From contig JBCAQO010000003.1 in assembly GCA_039111635.1 (NCBI GenBank), positions 3,410,001 through 3,474,000 of the forward strand: a stretch of DNA of 64,000 nucleotides. Reading direction: 5' to 3'. The notes under the pieces were generated by a model, which was not told the DNA's origin, searched no databases, and saw only the letters and a program-made list of their open reading frames with translations. Position numbers and translations under genes: made by a program. The stretch is from Heterobasidion occidentale. Its lineage: Eukaryota; Basidiomycota; Agaricomycetes; Russulales; Bondarzewiaceae. Shown here piece after piece: positions 11,678-23,007 of this stretch; the stretch's first letter is position 1, and each line of letters opens with the position of its first letter.

Positions 11678-12151
11678 ATTGTTATTTCTTTCGATGGCTC
11701 GGGTATTGATCGGTGTTTGAATATCCGAGGATTCGGACTCGGATGTTCCTTCTTCTTCCTCCGAGGTGTCCGGGATTTCCGGTTCGGGGTTCCTATACTG
11801 GGGTGGCTCTACCCAGTCTTCTGCTGTTTCGTCCCAAGCCCACTCAGCTTCTGTTCCGTCTTCTCTTGTGAAGAAATATTGTCCTTCTCGGTATGAGCAG
11901 TTATCAAAGTTTGGAGGGGCTAATCGATTGGTGTCTGAGTAATACCAATGGTTTCCCCTTTGATGGATAGGACGATTATCTTGTTGGAGTTGATTGTGGG
12001 TTCGTCTAGTGCCTGGTGGATATCCTAGGCCTAGGTCTTGCTCCAGGGTGTGTGAAGTAACACTCTCCGGTGGGGGTCTATGCCACCGATGAGGGTTATG
12101 AGAAAGAGTGTGGCAGCAAGCAAGGTGTGGTGCAAGGTAGGGGCAAAAGCG

Positions 12152-12161
12152 AGTCTATTCT
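12152..12161 (-). other. Primer-binding site, predicted self-priming
   Basis: Two bases inside the 5' LTR the minus strand reads AGAATAGACT, a perfect 10-nt complement of AGTCTATTCT at the predicted start of the element RNA. In Tf1/sushi-group elements the RNA 5' end folds back on such a site and primes its own reverse transcription instead of using a tRNA. I did not recognise a tRNA 3' end in this position. Confidence 0.6.
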
Positions 12162-12163
12162 AG

Positions 12164-12764
12164 TGTTACGAACTGCTCGTTCGATAACCCAAGAGTAACG
12201 GGTTCTTCCCTAGGTCGCACAATGGACTGAGTGGTGGGGATGATCTCAACTGTATCGGGCTGTGATACAGGAAGGTTTAATGATTTATTCTACCGTAGGA
12301 AGACGGTAGGGAACGAAAGTACACAGTAGGAAGACTGTGTAAGAACGAGGAGAATAGACTGAAGATCCTCAGCCTATTCTATGGGCCTTATATACTGTAT
12401 AGGGTATAGGGTAAGAGTCCGTGCTTCTCCGGGTACCCATCCCAGGAGAACTGTGGTCGCCGTCTTTCTCATCCGGCGCCTACTCTTGTACTTCTCCAGT
12501 CGCACCTATCCATCCTAGTGCGACGAGGTGCTTACCCACAAGCCCTAAGCCCATGGCATGTGAATGCCTGCCTTATCAATCCGCTGCATCATTGACCCTT
12601 CCCATATATCCTATACCGATGTCTTGAGGAACCATCGGTTCAGTCGGACCGTAAGGACATCCGAATACCTTGATGTACGCTCCATGATGGAGCCGCCTAG
12701 CATGTGATGCTTGAACCATCGGATAGACCAGCCCTGACGGGCCCCGATCGGTCAAGTCATAACA
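12164..12764 (-). repeat. 5' LTR of the gypsy element
   Basis: 601 bp bounded by TG...CA on the minus strand (TGTTATGACTTG start, GTTCGTAACA end). It aligns along its whole length with the plus-strand LTR at 29719-30337, sharing the ends, the CCCTATACCCTATACAG block and the TATA region. Confidence 0.9.
12351..12394 (-). promoter_or_regulatory. LTR core promoter and predicted RNA 5' end
   Basis: On the minus strand TATATAAGG begins at 12394, and 34 nt downstream AGTCTATTCT begins at 12360. That is the normal TATA-to-start distance. AGTCTATTCT is exactly complementary to the sequence just after the LTR, the primer-binding region. Confidence 0.6.
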
Positions 12765-14221
12765 GTCGTCGCCAGGGGCTTTGAGGCCATAGAGTCTCTC
12801 TATGGCTCTGTAGATTTGAGCGTTGGTTACAGGACGGAAGGGAAATGCTGGTTCAGGGTAGCTGTGGTCCATCGGGCTAGGTGCCTGAGTCTCGTCCTGT
12901 GAAAAGAAGCTTTCGAATAAAAAATGGCTCTTGGCCTCGTTAGTCTCCACTTCTACTACTGCGCCATTCTCTTCTTTGCGCTTGAGCATCGGAACGCGCG
13001 CCTGAGCCCCATCTGATGAAGTTTTATCCACGTACTTATTTGCTATCCATATTTCCTCGCCCTGCAGGTTCTCTAACCATTCCTCCCAATGTGTCTTCTT
13101 TGCCTTTTCAATTGCATCTGCGTAGTTCCTCCGTGCCTGCTCATGCTCCTCATGCGCTGTGTGTTCCGGGTCGGCTCTGTGCCTGTAGGCTCGTCTTGCG
13201 AGTGTTTTGTTTGTTTTCTTCATTTCGGTGAGTTCTGTCGTCCACCACCTTTTTGAGTACGGGGATTGCCTGGAACTTGGTAACGTTACGCTCGACAGCT
13301 TTTTCGATAGCTTCCGTGACGCATCTGAGTGCAGCATGAAATTCTTGTTTTGTAGCTCTGGTGGTACGCTGTCCCGTGTGTCTGGGAGATGGGCGCGTAG
13401 CGTGTCCTTGAAGTCCTTCCAGTCCACCTTGCGAAAGTTGAATTTCGGGGTGTTGATCTCGAGGTGCCGCTCGATGTCCAGGCTCGTGAGGATTGGGATG
13501 TGGTCGGTTTTCGGTGGCCTAAGTTCGGGAAAGGTTTTACATTGAAGTATCCTGTCGCGAAAGTCGTCAGTAATGAATACATTATCCGTTCTCGTGTAAT
13601 TTCCAGAGTTCATGGCACGTAAGGTGGGATATACTTCTCTAAAGCCATCACTAGGCCGTGGTTTGCTGTGATCTCGATCAGTTCCTCCGCACTTTCCAGG
13701 TTTGACGACGTAAACAGGTGTTGGTTGCGTGGCTCATCCCACATAGGGTGATGCCGATTGAAATCTCCTACCCATAGGGAAGCGACTCTTTCATTTGGTG
13801 CATTGCGTCGCCTGGTTCGCACGTATGTGTCTACTGTGCGTATCGTCTCCGAGTGGGTGCAGTCATTGTAGATGTTGACTATCTCCAGCGTGCCTGCAGC
13901 GCTCGTTAAGCGGATTGCTGTCGCGTCTTGGGAGTCTATTGGTACTATCGTCCATTGGTCAGTACTGATGCGGGTCCTGATCATAATGACAGAGCGCGTC
14001 TTTGTGTGGTCCTTACGGTGTGACGGGGGGTATACCGTTCGCCAGTGTGTGTTTGCTCTCGTGTTACCCCAGTGGTCGAGGTATGGTTCTTGGATGCACG
14101 CTATGTCTACGTCTTGTTCTTGCAGGGTTTCTAGTAGATCTTGTTGCGCATACATTGATTTATTCGTATTCTGTTGCCAAATTTTCAGTAGTATGGGTGC
14201 GGGTGAAGGTGTGTCGTTCAT
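12765..14221 (-). pseudogene. LINE ORF2: AP endonuclease, frameshifted and truncated
   Basis: The N-terminal frame (14221-13610) shows the endonuclease motifs in order: WQQNTNKS, then the catalytic QEPYLD, then SLWVGDFNRHHPMWDEP. The next frame (13613 leftward) continues with NSGNYTRTDNVF and the C-terminal KTDHIPI. The join needs one base more near 13628, where CCC-ACC-TTA reads out of frame, so the protein would stop 12 bases after the break. Further on, an alpha-helical linker rich in Lys/Glu leads to the RT N-terminus, and the frame then runs into LTR sequence at 12764. With a frame break and an insertion this copy cannot retrotranspose by itself. Confidence 0.85.
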
Positions 14222-15924
14222 TGGGAGGGGGTGAGGAATCTGTTACCGTCGTTGGGCTCTGTGCTCGCGCCCCTTCTAGTCTCTATCTCTTGCGTGTGTG
14301 GCATTGGTGTATTCTGTCTGGACGGTGCTGTGGACCATCCTCTGCCTTGCGATCCTATGGGCGGGTTTGGATCCTGTGTCGTGGTTCCGTATCGGTGTCT
14401 TGGTACTGTCGTCCATTCTCCCGCGTTGTGTTGCTGGGGTGGTTTCCTCGGCATCGTGGGATTCTGTTCCCATGTCCATTGTGCGGTATCTATTGGGAAG
14501 AAGCGGTAAGTGGATTCTGGGTCGCGTCGCTTTAAGCGTTCTGCCTCTTCACGGAAGCGTGGGCACATTCTGTCCCAGGAGGCATGGCCTCCAACTTTGC
14601 AATTTACGCACCAAAAGTGATCAGGATTCTGCTCTCGACAGTCCTTCGTTGCGTGATTCTTCCCGCATGTCCCGCATGATTCTCCCTCCTGGTGGCACTG
14701 CGCCGCGAAATGCTGCCCTATCTGCTGGCACTTCAGACATCTCCTCGGTTCTTGCTGCGATTTCCTTCCATACACCAGCTTCCCGGCTATCGTGAGTCCT
14801 TCGCGTATTGCCTTGTTGGCTGCGTTTGCGGATTTGAATTTCGCGAGGAGGTGCGCCGTTCTTTGACCTTCCATCCTTCTTTCTACCGGTTTCATCCACT
14901 TCGTGCTAACCAGATGTCCCGGGTCGATGTGGGATATGCCCTCGATGTGTCTGTACTCGGTGTGGTTGCCAGTCTTGTGGGCGATGGGGACGAATTCTAT
15001 TATGACGCTGTAAGTCTTGTCTTTGATTTGTGCTTGGCCACCGTCGAACGCGTTTTGAAATTCTTCCCGTCTCAGGTCATCTTGGATCCAAGCTATGAGA
15101 GCCTCTTCGTTCGCTTCAATGAGTACTCCTCCGTTGCGTAAGATCCTGGCACCCGTGAATTGACCAGCCGGCGTAGTTTTCATCTCCCATCTGCTCGAGT
15201 GCGATGTTTGCCTTAGCGACAATCTGTGCTCTGAGAGGTCGCTGATGCTGCGTGTCGAATCGGCGGTGCTGTCCATCAAGATGCGCTTGCGCTGAGTTTT
15301 CTGCCTGGCGAGGTTCGATAGGTGAGATGTGGGTAGGTGGCTATGTACTACTGAGGCGTATGACGGATTGCTGAGTGGTATGTCAGGCGTATGGAAGGGC
15401 GGTGATATAGGAGATGTGGGATGCGTGGGCAGTGACGTTCTTGATCGAACTCTCTAGGTTAGCTGTAGCCTGCTGTATCTTGCTGTAGGCCTGGTCGACC
15501 ATGCTGAGGATTACTGAGGTCTTCTTGTCCAGTTGTTTCTCTAGGTTGATCATCTGGGACTCTATCTCCTCGTTGAGTTTCTCTTCTGCTGTCTCAGCTA
15601 AGCATGTAGCTAGCGCCCGTGTCGTCTGTTCCAAGTGTATTGCTGCCAAGACCATAGCCAGCGCGTTTATTCCCTCTAACAGCTCCTTGCCCTGCGCGTA
15701 CGCCGCTATACCGAAGAGAGCGTTGCTCACCGCTATCCCGTCCAATTCTTTCGGATCTCTGCTCGGATATAGCCCCTCTTATGTAGAAAATCTCCTGCCG
15801 CTTGCGTTCGCAAATCCTGACTGTCGTCTGAGCTCGTCTATGTCATCTAACGGCGACACGTCGGATCTCCTTAGGGAGCTTCTCGTCCCCCGGCCTTGGA
15901 AGGCAGGGCAGACTGTTTAGACAT
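14218..15924 (-). pseudogene. LINE ORF1: Gag-like RNA-binding protein, frame-broken
   Basis: The intact C-terminal frame (15279-14218) holds three zinc knuckles: CLKCQQIGQHFAAQC, CGTCGKNHATKDC and CVNCKVGGHASWDRMC. The N-terminal part (15745-15383) is a coiled-coil region (EEKLNEEIESQMINLEKQL) that ends at a stop in ALPYA. The natural continuation (PDIPLSNPSYASVV...) is in another frame, so an indel lies near 15385. Further upstream a TAA near 15777 and another shift separate the probable ATG at about 15924 (MSKQSAL). ORF1 proteins coat LINE RNA and act as nucleic-acid chaperones. The damage pattern fits an old, dead copy. Confidence 0.75.
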
Positions 15925-16039
15925 AGTCGGGTTCGTGCTCTTTAATGACCTTAAGTGTAATTAAGTGAAGCTCAGAGTAGTATTTTGTGAGTAAGGAAGC
16001 AAAGAGGTCGCCACGTCCAGTTGTCGCTTAGGGTGCTGG

Positions 16040-16345
16040 TGGTGGTTGCCTAGAAAGGAAGTCCCCCCCACAGCAACAGAATTGGACGACAATTTGTTGG
16101 GTAAAGTGCACGGCGGATATATGTGGATGATGGCAGTTGACGCTGAAGCGCTGAAGTTCGAACCGACCGATCTCTGCCAAAAACGGTACTGATACAGTGC
16201 TCCTAATGCAAAATTTACACCAAATTATGCTTTTTTCCCTTATCTGACCTAGGTTCGGCCTCAGTTCGGATCTGTCCACTCTGGTCCATTCCTCGAAAAT
16301 CTTGCAAAGGCCCTTTGGTCTGCGACATTCTCAGTCTGGGGACAT
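16040..16345 (-). repeat. Copy of the MYND-gene 5' flank
   Basis: The sequence from about 16085 (AATTTGTTGGGTAAAGTGCAC) through CTGCCAAAAACGGTA to CTTGCAAAGGCCC at about 16300 matches, in reverse complement, 25910-26180 upstream of the MYND gene, and partly 3690-3770. It should point to a gene on the minus strand below 16040, but LINE sequence lies there instead, so the gene is lost. Confidence 0.65.
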
Positions 16346-16708
16346 CTAGATCAGGAAGATGGACGAGATTTGGTGCGCACAGACTTGCCTAAATCGACAC
16401 GTTTGGTTGCAATAACAAGCTTTGTTGCAGGCAGCGCATCCTTGAAGAGCCTGTGTGTTGCAGTTTCTTGATGAGGAACTCGCACTCAGCCCAGTTGTAG
16501 CGAAGCCAACAAGAAATCGCTTGCGGTCTATGCTGAGGTGTTTTCCCAAACCTTTCACTCTTGCACCTCCTCGAGGCCGAGGCTCGCACTGAGTGTCTCC
16601 CAGGCATCGAGCGCGTGCAAGTGCACAGCTCTGTTCCTGGCCACACATGAAGCTCAAGGCTTCGAACGGAGTCGCAGACAATGTAATCATAATCGTTCCT
16701 TCGAACAT
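16346..16708 (-). pseudogene. MYND zinc-finger fragment
   Basis: In the minus-strand frame ending at 16346 the stretch GCAACNKACYCNQTC has the C-x2-C...YC-x3-C core of a MYND finger, preceded by CNTQALQ. The final DW-x-H-x3-C part expected of a complete finger is missing: the frame continues RQVCAHQISS and stops. It lies just upstream of the 5'-flank copy at 16040-16345, as if two members of the MYND family had once stood in tandem and then been eroded. It is short and partial; function is unlikely. Confidence 0.5.
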
Positions 16709-16786
16709 CAGCTAAGTATTATGGCCCAATAATCGACACATCAAAAGGTAGGTCGGCCGAAGTCCATTGTCGCTACCCCAACTTCG

Positions 16787-18380
16787 CTATGTGACTCTTC
16801 GAAGACACCATCTTGCATTTGGGGCACTGATAGCTGCTTGGGGAGAGACACTGCAAGCAACGTTATCCAGCCCGACCTCGCGCCTTTGCGCAAGAAATGC
16901 TGCCAGGGTCTTAGGAACAGCCTTCGATGACTGGCGCTTGCCCAAAACATCACTGAAAGTGCTGTCGATAATGAGCCTTGAAAGGCAGACCCAAAGCGGT
17001 GTGATTGAGCCATCGCTCTTTCCGGGTGTAAGGGCCCTCAGAACTCCAATGATGGCGTCCTGGGATAATTTGAGGGTTCGGACGTGCGGCAGGAGACGAA
17101 GGATAGGCAGCCATTCTTTGGGATCCCAAGCTTGTGCCCTGGACTTGCTCTTGTAATCCTGGCCGGCGACCGTCGGTGATAGATCAACAGACAGATCCAA
17201 TGTGTGAACGTCCGTCAAGGGCATACAATCAAATATCGACCGGAGGGCCACCATAGGCAAAAGGCAATCAGAGCATGGAGAGATACAATGGAAATCGAGT
17301 TGGGCTGGAGGACGAGGATGGTATCCAAACCATGACAAGTACGTACTGTTCGATGCCCATAATGTTTTTTGCGGTTCATAAGATTCATAGCCCTCTCGAG
17401 AGCACAATCGACCTTCGAAGATCGGGTCCTGATACCTCCAGATCTTTATCTTGAGATATGTGAATGGGGTAGAGTTGTTACTCTTAGGGGGAGGACAACT
17501 GCCCAGCATATCCGACAAAAACCTTCCCTGTATTCCTATTGGTGATGTTGTGGAGTGAAACTCTTATATCTACCGTCGGGGGCAATTGCACTCGTTGGAG
17601 AAAGTAGGCACAGCCGTCATATACCTCCATCCCACTCAACTCTAAATTTGAGAGATTGGGAAGATGGATGATGTCGTCGAACGTCTGAGAGGAGGGGAAG
17701 TCCTGGAGAGTGAGGGAAAGGGTTTCTAGAAGCGGTGTCCATTGAAGTGTCGCAATCATCTCTTCTATTGTAGAGGCCCTCTCGATCTCGAGATGAGTCA
17801 GGTTGGGAAGGAGAAATCTTGGAAGAACATGTAGATCATGATTAATGCAGAGTTGCTGCAAGCGGGGTGTATATCCTGCAAAGAGACCTTCGCCCAAGTT
17901 CAGGTTGGTCGAATTATTGATGATAAGGCTTTCCAAGATTGGAGCAGGGGTTGCAAGAACACTAACGGCAGTTCTTTCTAAATGATCAGAGATCTGGTAA
18001 AAATCCAAACGAAGGTGCCTGACTCGGGAGATATGAGCGGGAAGATGACTCTCAAGGGCTGGGACGGCCATCAAAGTTCCATGAATTTCAACAGCCAAAG
18101 CTTGCGTGCCCGAGCGATCGAGGAGCGCGACCACCCACGAAGCACTTAGAGAATTGGTGATATGCGTCCAGAGATGAGGGCATTGAAGAGCAACTTGACG
18201 CCAGTGACGACAAACGTATGTGATATTTATCCATTTCGGAGCGCGGGAGTAATCTGAAGTGAAGTAGACGCTCGGCGGCGGAAATGCGCAGGCTATCATC
18301 ACGAGTTCGAGGATCTCAACAGGCAGCCCCTGCATGTGAGAGGCATTGTTTGGAATGTCGAATGATGTATGATGGTCCAT
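16787..18380 (-). pseudogene. F-box/LRR-type protein with one frame break
   Basis: The first frame (18380-17484) begins MDHHTSFD and has an F-box near residue 18 (GLPVEILELVMIACAFPP, then WINITYVCRHWRQVAL and CPHLWTHI). Leucine-rich segments follow (HLRLDFYQISDHL, LNLSNLEL-type LPNLSNLELSGMEV). The second frame (17518-16787) carries on with the same kind of sequence (LSWFGYHPRPPAQLDF, LLPHVRTLKLSQDA) to a natural stop. The two overlap and are joined only by adding or removing one base in the A5 run at 17517-17521 (T run on the coding strand). No intron of plausible size fits. The protein would be about 530 residues and would serve as an SCF substrate receptor. Whether it is dead or mis-sequenced cannot be told here. 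Confidence 0.75.
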
Positions 18381-19189
18381 GATTCTGACAACACAAATGG
18401 CAATTCAAGGTAAGTTTTAACATCATAAATGAAGAGAGAAAGCAAGTCAACAATAAGAAGAGCTATGCGCACCGGTAACGCCTACCACTACGGGGAGCAT
18501 GCGGCAGCCACTGTGTGAGTGTTCTTTCCAATTCTCACGGTGAAAACGTTCAGCGACGGGCAGCTTTGACTACTTGAAGCTTCAAGATGAGTGTCAGATC
18601 AGGACGCGGTCAAAAACGGATATACCTACCAGAACTCAGTGTGGTGAGCGAAGTTGAGCGCAGTGAATTGGCGCTGAGGTTAGAGAAGGTCCTGTTGGGT
18701 CCCATTTCCAAGTCCGATGATCCTGAAGACCGCCGAGTCCTGCCGAATCTTTGGAAACGTCTCCATTGGTGTGGGATTGAATCATGCGCTGCTTCCGACC
18801 CGTCGCCATCTCATTCACGCGATTGACTCGCTCAGCACAGGCAAATTTCTTCCCTCGTAACTGAGATGGGACTACGCAGTGCGCACTGACAATGCGCTGC
18901 ACGCGATGCGTTTACCTCCATTTGCGGTCACGCGTATTGCACGTGAGAGTCTGCCTCGAAATTAATTTGACACCAAAACTCCTGTCCTCTCCCTCACTCC
19001 TTGTCCTTTGCAACGTCGACTTGCCCGCTGCATCCCACAGCGCCCACTACGTACATCCCACAGCGCCTGCGGCGGCTTGATGCGACCAGAGCGACGTGAA
19101 GTGATCATCAACAGCCATACACACGTGAAAACACGCCGCCAATTCCAAGGCTCAATCATCGATTCGCATAGATCCTCTCACAGACCGCA
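18381..19189. other. Shared upstream region between divergent genes
   Basis: The minus-strand F-box gene and the plus-strand Q-rich gene diverge from this 0.8 kb. No gene is recognised in it; it probably holds both promoters and the 5' leader of the Q-rich gene. A pyrimidine-rich stretch lies near 18980-19010. Confidence 0.5.
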
Positions 19190-20200
19190 ATGGATCCGCC
19201 GACGAACGGCTCAATGTCGAGACCCACCTCGAGACCCGCATCGAGGCGGTCCATGTCGCCCATAAGTCGCGCGTCTTCTCCACGTCTCCTCACCCCCCTC
19301 AATATCGCTGCTACCGCCGCCGCCATAGGCGCCGTCGCCACCGCGTCGTCGCTTGCCGACTCCTCGTCTACGCGAGACACGCAGACAAATATGACACGGC
19401 AAAATAACGCGCACGCGCATCAACACGCATCATATGCCCCGATCCCCACGCCCCCGCCGTCCGCGCACGGCACGTCTCCCGCCAACCCCACCGCAGGACC
19501 TACATTTGACCACGAGGGCACAGGATCGAGCTCGGGCTCAGGCGTCCAGCAGCACACGCCCACCTCCGCCTCCTCGATCACCCAGATCCCGATGCCATCG
19601 TCAGCGCCATTATCGCTACAAACGTCCTTCGGCAACGATGCATCTTGGGCCATGAAACAGCAGCAGTCCCGTCCATCAATTGGCACGCCGCAGCTCCCGC
19701 CCTCGACGCACCACGCGGCCCCTCCACACTTTGCGCAGAATCCCCATTCACACCCGCATCCACCTTCGAATGCAGGGAGCTCCACGCATCCTGCACCTCA
19801 ATCTTGGAATCCCCAGGTCCATGCCTCGGCCCCGGCCTTCCAGCGCGCGCAAGCCCCTACTCACGTATCTCATCAGCATCCACATCAACAACAAATGCAA
19901 CAACAAATGCAACAACAGCAACATCTCCAGCAACAGCAACTGTATTATCAGCAGCAGCCCCAACCACCGCACCCACAACAACCGCACACGCAGCAGGCTT
20001 CGTATGACCACTGGCTTAATCACATGAATGCGCCCACAAGTTCGCGTTCGCAGTTGCAACCATCACATCCGTTCCAGCCTCCTCCGCACGCGCGCCCGCC
20101 GCAGTTGTTGCCGGTCCATACCCAGCCCCAGCCCCAGCCCCAGCCCCAGCCGCACCAGTCTCAACATCAACAACACTCGCCGATTCAACAACAGCATCAT

Positions 20201-20243
<43 letters not shown>

Positions 20244-22397
20244 AACAGCAGCAACAACATGCCCCAGGGCCACGACAACGGCGCGCCTCAGGGCCTGTGT
20301 CTCTGCCTCTCGTCCCCGCGCCCGCTCGCCGAGCATCGGGGCCTACGTTGCCAGCGGCATCGTCGCCCGCACATACGCCCGGGCTTGGGCCGGCTTCCGC
20401 TCCCGGCTCCGTAACACTATCGAGCGCAACGGCGCAGTCCCCACCTGCACCTGGAACGGCGACCGCGCCGCCGACGCCGACATCGAGCACCAGCGCCGCC
20501 GCCCCCTCCGCGTTGCCACCCGGCCACGGCCATGGGGCCGGCGCGGCGGCGGCGGGAAGCGCCGGCGCCAGCGCGCCGGCTCCGTACAACCCGCCGACCC
20601 TCTCCGACCCTTCGCTCGTCACGTTCGACCTGCTCCAGCCGACGAAGGATCTGCTCGAAAAGACATGGGGCGCGACCGTGTCCTCCGTCAACCGCGAGAT
20701 CGCGGCGATCACGACGTCCCACCGTGCGCTGGCGAAGGAGCGCGAGCGGCTGCTTGGGGTGTGCGCGCGGTTGGACGGCGAGCGGCGGCGGTTCGAGGAG
20801 GAGTGCAGGAGACTGGGCGATGCGTGGAGCAGGAGCGAGGACGGGAAGAGGCAGGCGGAGGAGGGCATGAGGGGGTTGATGGGTCAGCTGCAGAAGAGCG
20901 AGGAGGACAGGAGGAGGTTGGAGCGCGAGCTGGAGGTGATGCGGGCGGTGGGCGCGCGATCGCCGATCGACTTGAGCTCGGTTTCGCCGGAGGTGTGGGC
21001 CGCGGCGCGTGCGGCGGTCGCGAAAGAGGTGCCGCAAAATCTGAAGAAGTGTGAGTCCCGTCTGTTTGAGGTGCCTCTTCTGTTTCTTGGCCTCCGCAAA
21101 GACGAGAGTGCATTATGGATTGCGGGGTGTTCATCCCTAATATTCCTCTCTGCGCTCTCTACATCCTTAACCTCGTGTCTTTTCCCGCTGTTCGGATCCG
21201 TGCCTTTCTTCTTTGCTCTTTTCCAATCATTCTGACTTTTTTGTGTGCTGGTCCTCTCCACACGAGTAGTCGTCGAACAAGCGACGAGCGAACGCAAAGC
21301 ACGTGTTCAAGCCCAGATGGACCTCGTGGAGGCCAAAGACGTGCTTCGGCAGGTGCGTGCACGCTATTCCTTGCCTTTCCCCTAACTGTTCATGCACTGA
21401 CAGTCGTTTAACGTGAACTCACAGCTCTCGCGTACCTGCTCCTGCTCGGCGCGCGCCCTCATCCCGGCTGTCCTGTGCACGTCTACAGCGACCGCTTCGC
21501 CCACCCTAACCCGCGCCGCGATCGACACGGACATGGACGCGGATGCGGCTGCCATTGACTTGACGCAGAGCCATCCGAGCTCGCCCGCCACCCGCGTCCG
21601 CAAAGCGGTGGAAGCCGAGGCCCGTGTCCGCGCAGAGCCGAGCGCTGCAGAAGTGAAGGGCGCCGGCGGCGCCAGCGAGCTAGACGACAGACCGCGGAAG
21701 AGGTCGCGCGTGTCTTTCGAGTACGGGGGCCCCGAGAGCGACCGCGCGCTCGCCGCATCTGCCTCCGTGCCCGCCTCCGCCGCCGTCTCCCCCGTCGTGC
21801 GCGCGCAGCCGGCAAGCTCAAGCCGCGCGGAAGACGACGCAAAACCCGTCGTGGGTCCCGCGGCGTCGGCGTCGCTGTCGCCCACCGGGGACGAAGCCCA
21901 GGTCGAGGCCGCGCTCGGCGATATGGTCATGGAGCCTTCGACCGCCTTGGCCGTCGTGCCCCCGCCGGACGGAGCGGGTCAAGACGCGGAGATGGGCGAG
22001 GCAGACGAGGGAGGCGCGAGATCGGGCGCTGCAACCCCCAGTTCGGTGGCTAGTCCGCGTGCGCCGCGGCGCGGGCGGCTGGGCATCAACCACATCGATC
22101 TGGTCTATGCGACTGTAGGAGAGAAGCTGACGTGTCGGATGTGTCTGTGCGTCGTGTTTCGCTTTTCGGCTCTTCGCTTCGTCTTCCCTTCTTTGTCTTG
22201 TGCTGACCTTCGTTCCTCGCAGGCACCGCCGCCAGCACACGGACGCGACGATCCCCGTTGCCTCGTTCCCGCTGAACGCGTCGGGCAAAGACCTCATCGG
22301 GCACTGTGAGGAGAGCCATCCGGCTGCGTGCGAGTCGCTCGCGACGCTGCGCCCCGAAGAGGTGGCCGAGATGCGCCAGCGGCTGGGCAAGATGTGA
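19190..22397 (+). CDS. Q-rich low-complexity protein with coiled coil and Cys/His C-terminus
   Basis: Exons 19190-21050, 21270-21352, 21425-22146 and 22223-22397 join in phase to 946 residues without any frame break. The N-terminal half is Ser/Pro/His/Gln-rich with a polyglutamine tract (20200-20258) and a PQPQPQ run (20127-20150). A conserved-looking block follows (LLQPTKDLLEKTWGATV), then a long Glu/Arg coiled coil (about 20700-21050, continued in exon 2). After an acidic Ser/Ala-rich region with a basic motif (RPRKRSRVSF) the C-terminus has CRMC, then about 25 residues on, GHCEESHP: a Cx2C...Hx5H pattern that could bind one zinc. I recall similar C-termini in other basidiomycete proteins of unknown function. 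Nuclear location is plausible from the basic motif (inference). The neighbouring convergent gene shares the TK-LL-TW block. Confidence 0.8.
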
Positions 22398-23007
22398 ACG
22401 CGCGGTGCCCGCCGACGCGTCCTGATCTCATGCGCACCGTCCATGTGTATTTTTTTTGCCGTTTTTTTGTTTTGTTTCGTTTGCCTGTTTGTCTGCGTCT
22501 GTACCGTCCCCGGTTTCTTCCTCTCTCTCTCTCTCTATGTGGTTTTCTTGTCCCGTCATTCGTCTCTTGAACCTATGATTTATGTCTGGTCACGACACGT
22601 CGCATTCCACCCGCGCTTTCTGTTTTCGCCGTCGGTGCCACTCGCTGTTTATTTTCCTTGAAACGCCCTATTTTTATAATCACGACCTTTGCCACCACGT
22701 TTTACGTCCATTTCCGGCAGCCGTCTCCGCACATTCTCTATGCTTTCCCGACCGAATGTTGTCCCTCTTGTTATAGCGCACCAGGTACGGTATGAACATG
22801 ATGTGTAGTGTGTTGGTATCTACTGTACTTGAATTGTCTTGTCGTTATAAAAAAAGGTGTTTGCCTATCAAGCGGACTTCATGAATTCAATTATCACAGA
22901 CACTTTACAAATTATATACATCGAATTGTTCCGTACTAGGTCGGAGGTACAGTACACATCTGACAAGAACATTTGGCCAACTTGACATCATCGCACACGG
23001 TTCTCTC
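22398..23007. other. Intergenic between convergent genes
   Basis: 3' flanks of the Q-rich (+) and NQ-rich (-) genes. T-rich runs (22450-22480) and pyrimidine microsatellite TCTCTC (22522-22536) lie in the probable 3' UTR of the plus-strand gene. No coding potential recognised. Confidence 0.5.

Larger units (their letters stand above)
8485..12764 (-). mobile_element. Ty3/gypsy LTR retrotransposon, 3' part lost in gap
   Basis: Read on the minus strand: 5' LTR 12764-12164, primer-binding region 12161-12152, a leader with open reading frame, gag (11677-10463), then pol (10385 down to the gap). Gene order, a single CCHC knuckle in Gag, an aspartic protease and a YMDD reverse transcriptase define the Ty3/gypsy superfamily. 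The element is inserted in the LINE ORF2 at 12764/12765 in the same orientation. Its right flank begins GTCGT, so a matching 5-bp target-site duplication would be expected on the far side, which falls in the gap. A second LTR of the same family is at 29719-30337. Confidence 0.9.
12765..15930 (-). mobile_element. LINE (non-LTR retrotransposon), 5' part, interrupted
   Basis: On the minus strand an ORF1 with coiled coil and CCHC knuckles is followed by an ORF2 with an apurinic-type endonuclease. The two overlap at ATGA (14221-14218). ORF2 is cut at 12764 by the gypsy LTR, right at the start of the RT domain (KAPGDD, the usual KAPGPDG block). The RT itself is not in the window. The layout resembles the Tad1/jockey-like LINEs of fungi; clade assignment is tentative. 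Confidence 0.85.

Noticed and set aside
20016..21134. Long minus-strand frames opposite the Q-rich gene
   Set aside because: Antisense of CAG/CAA and GC-rich codons (poly-Leu, poly-Cys, poly-Ala). No biological signal.
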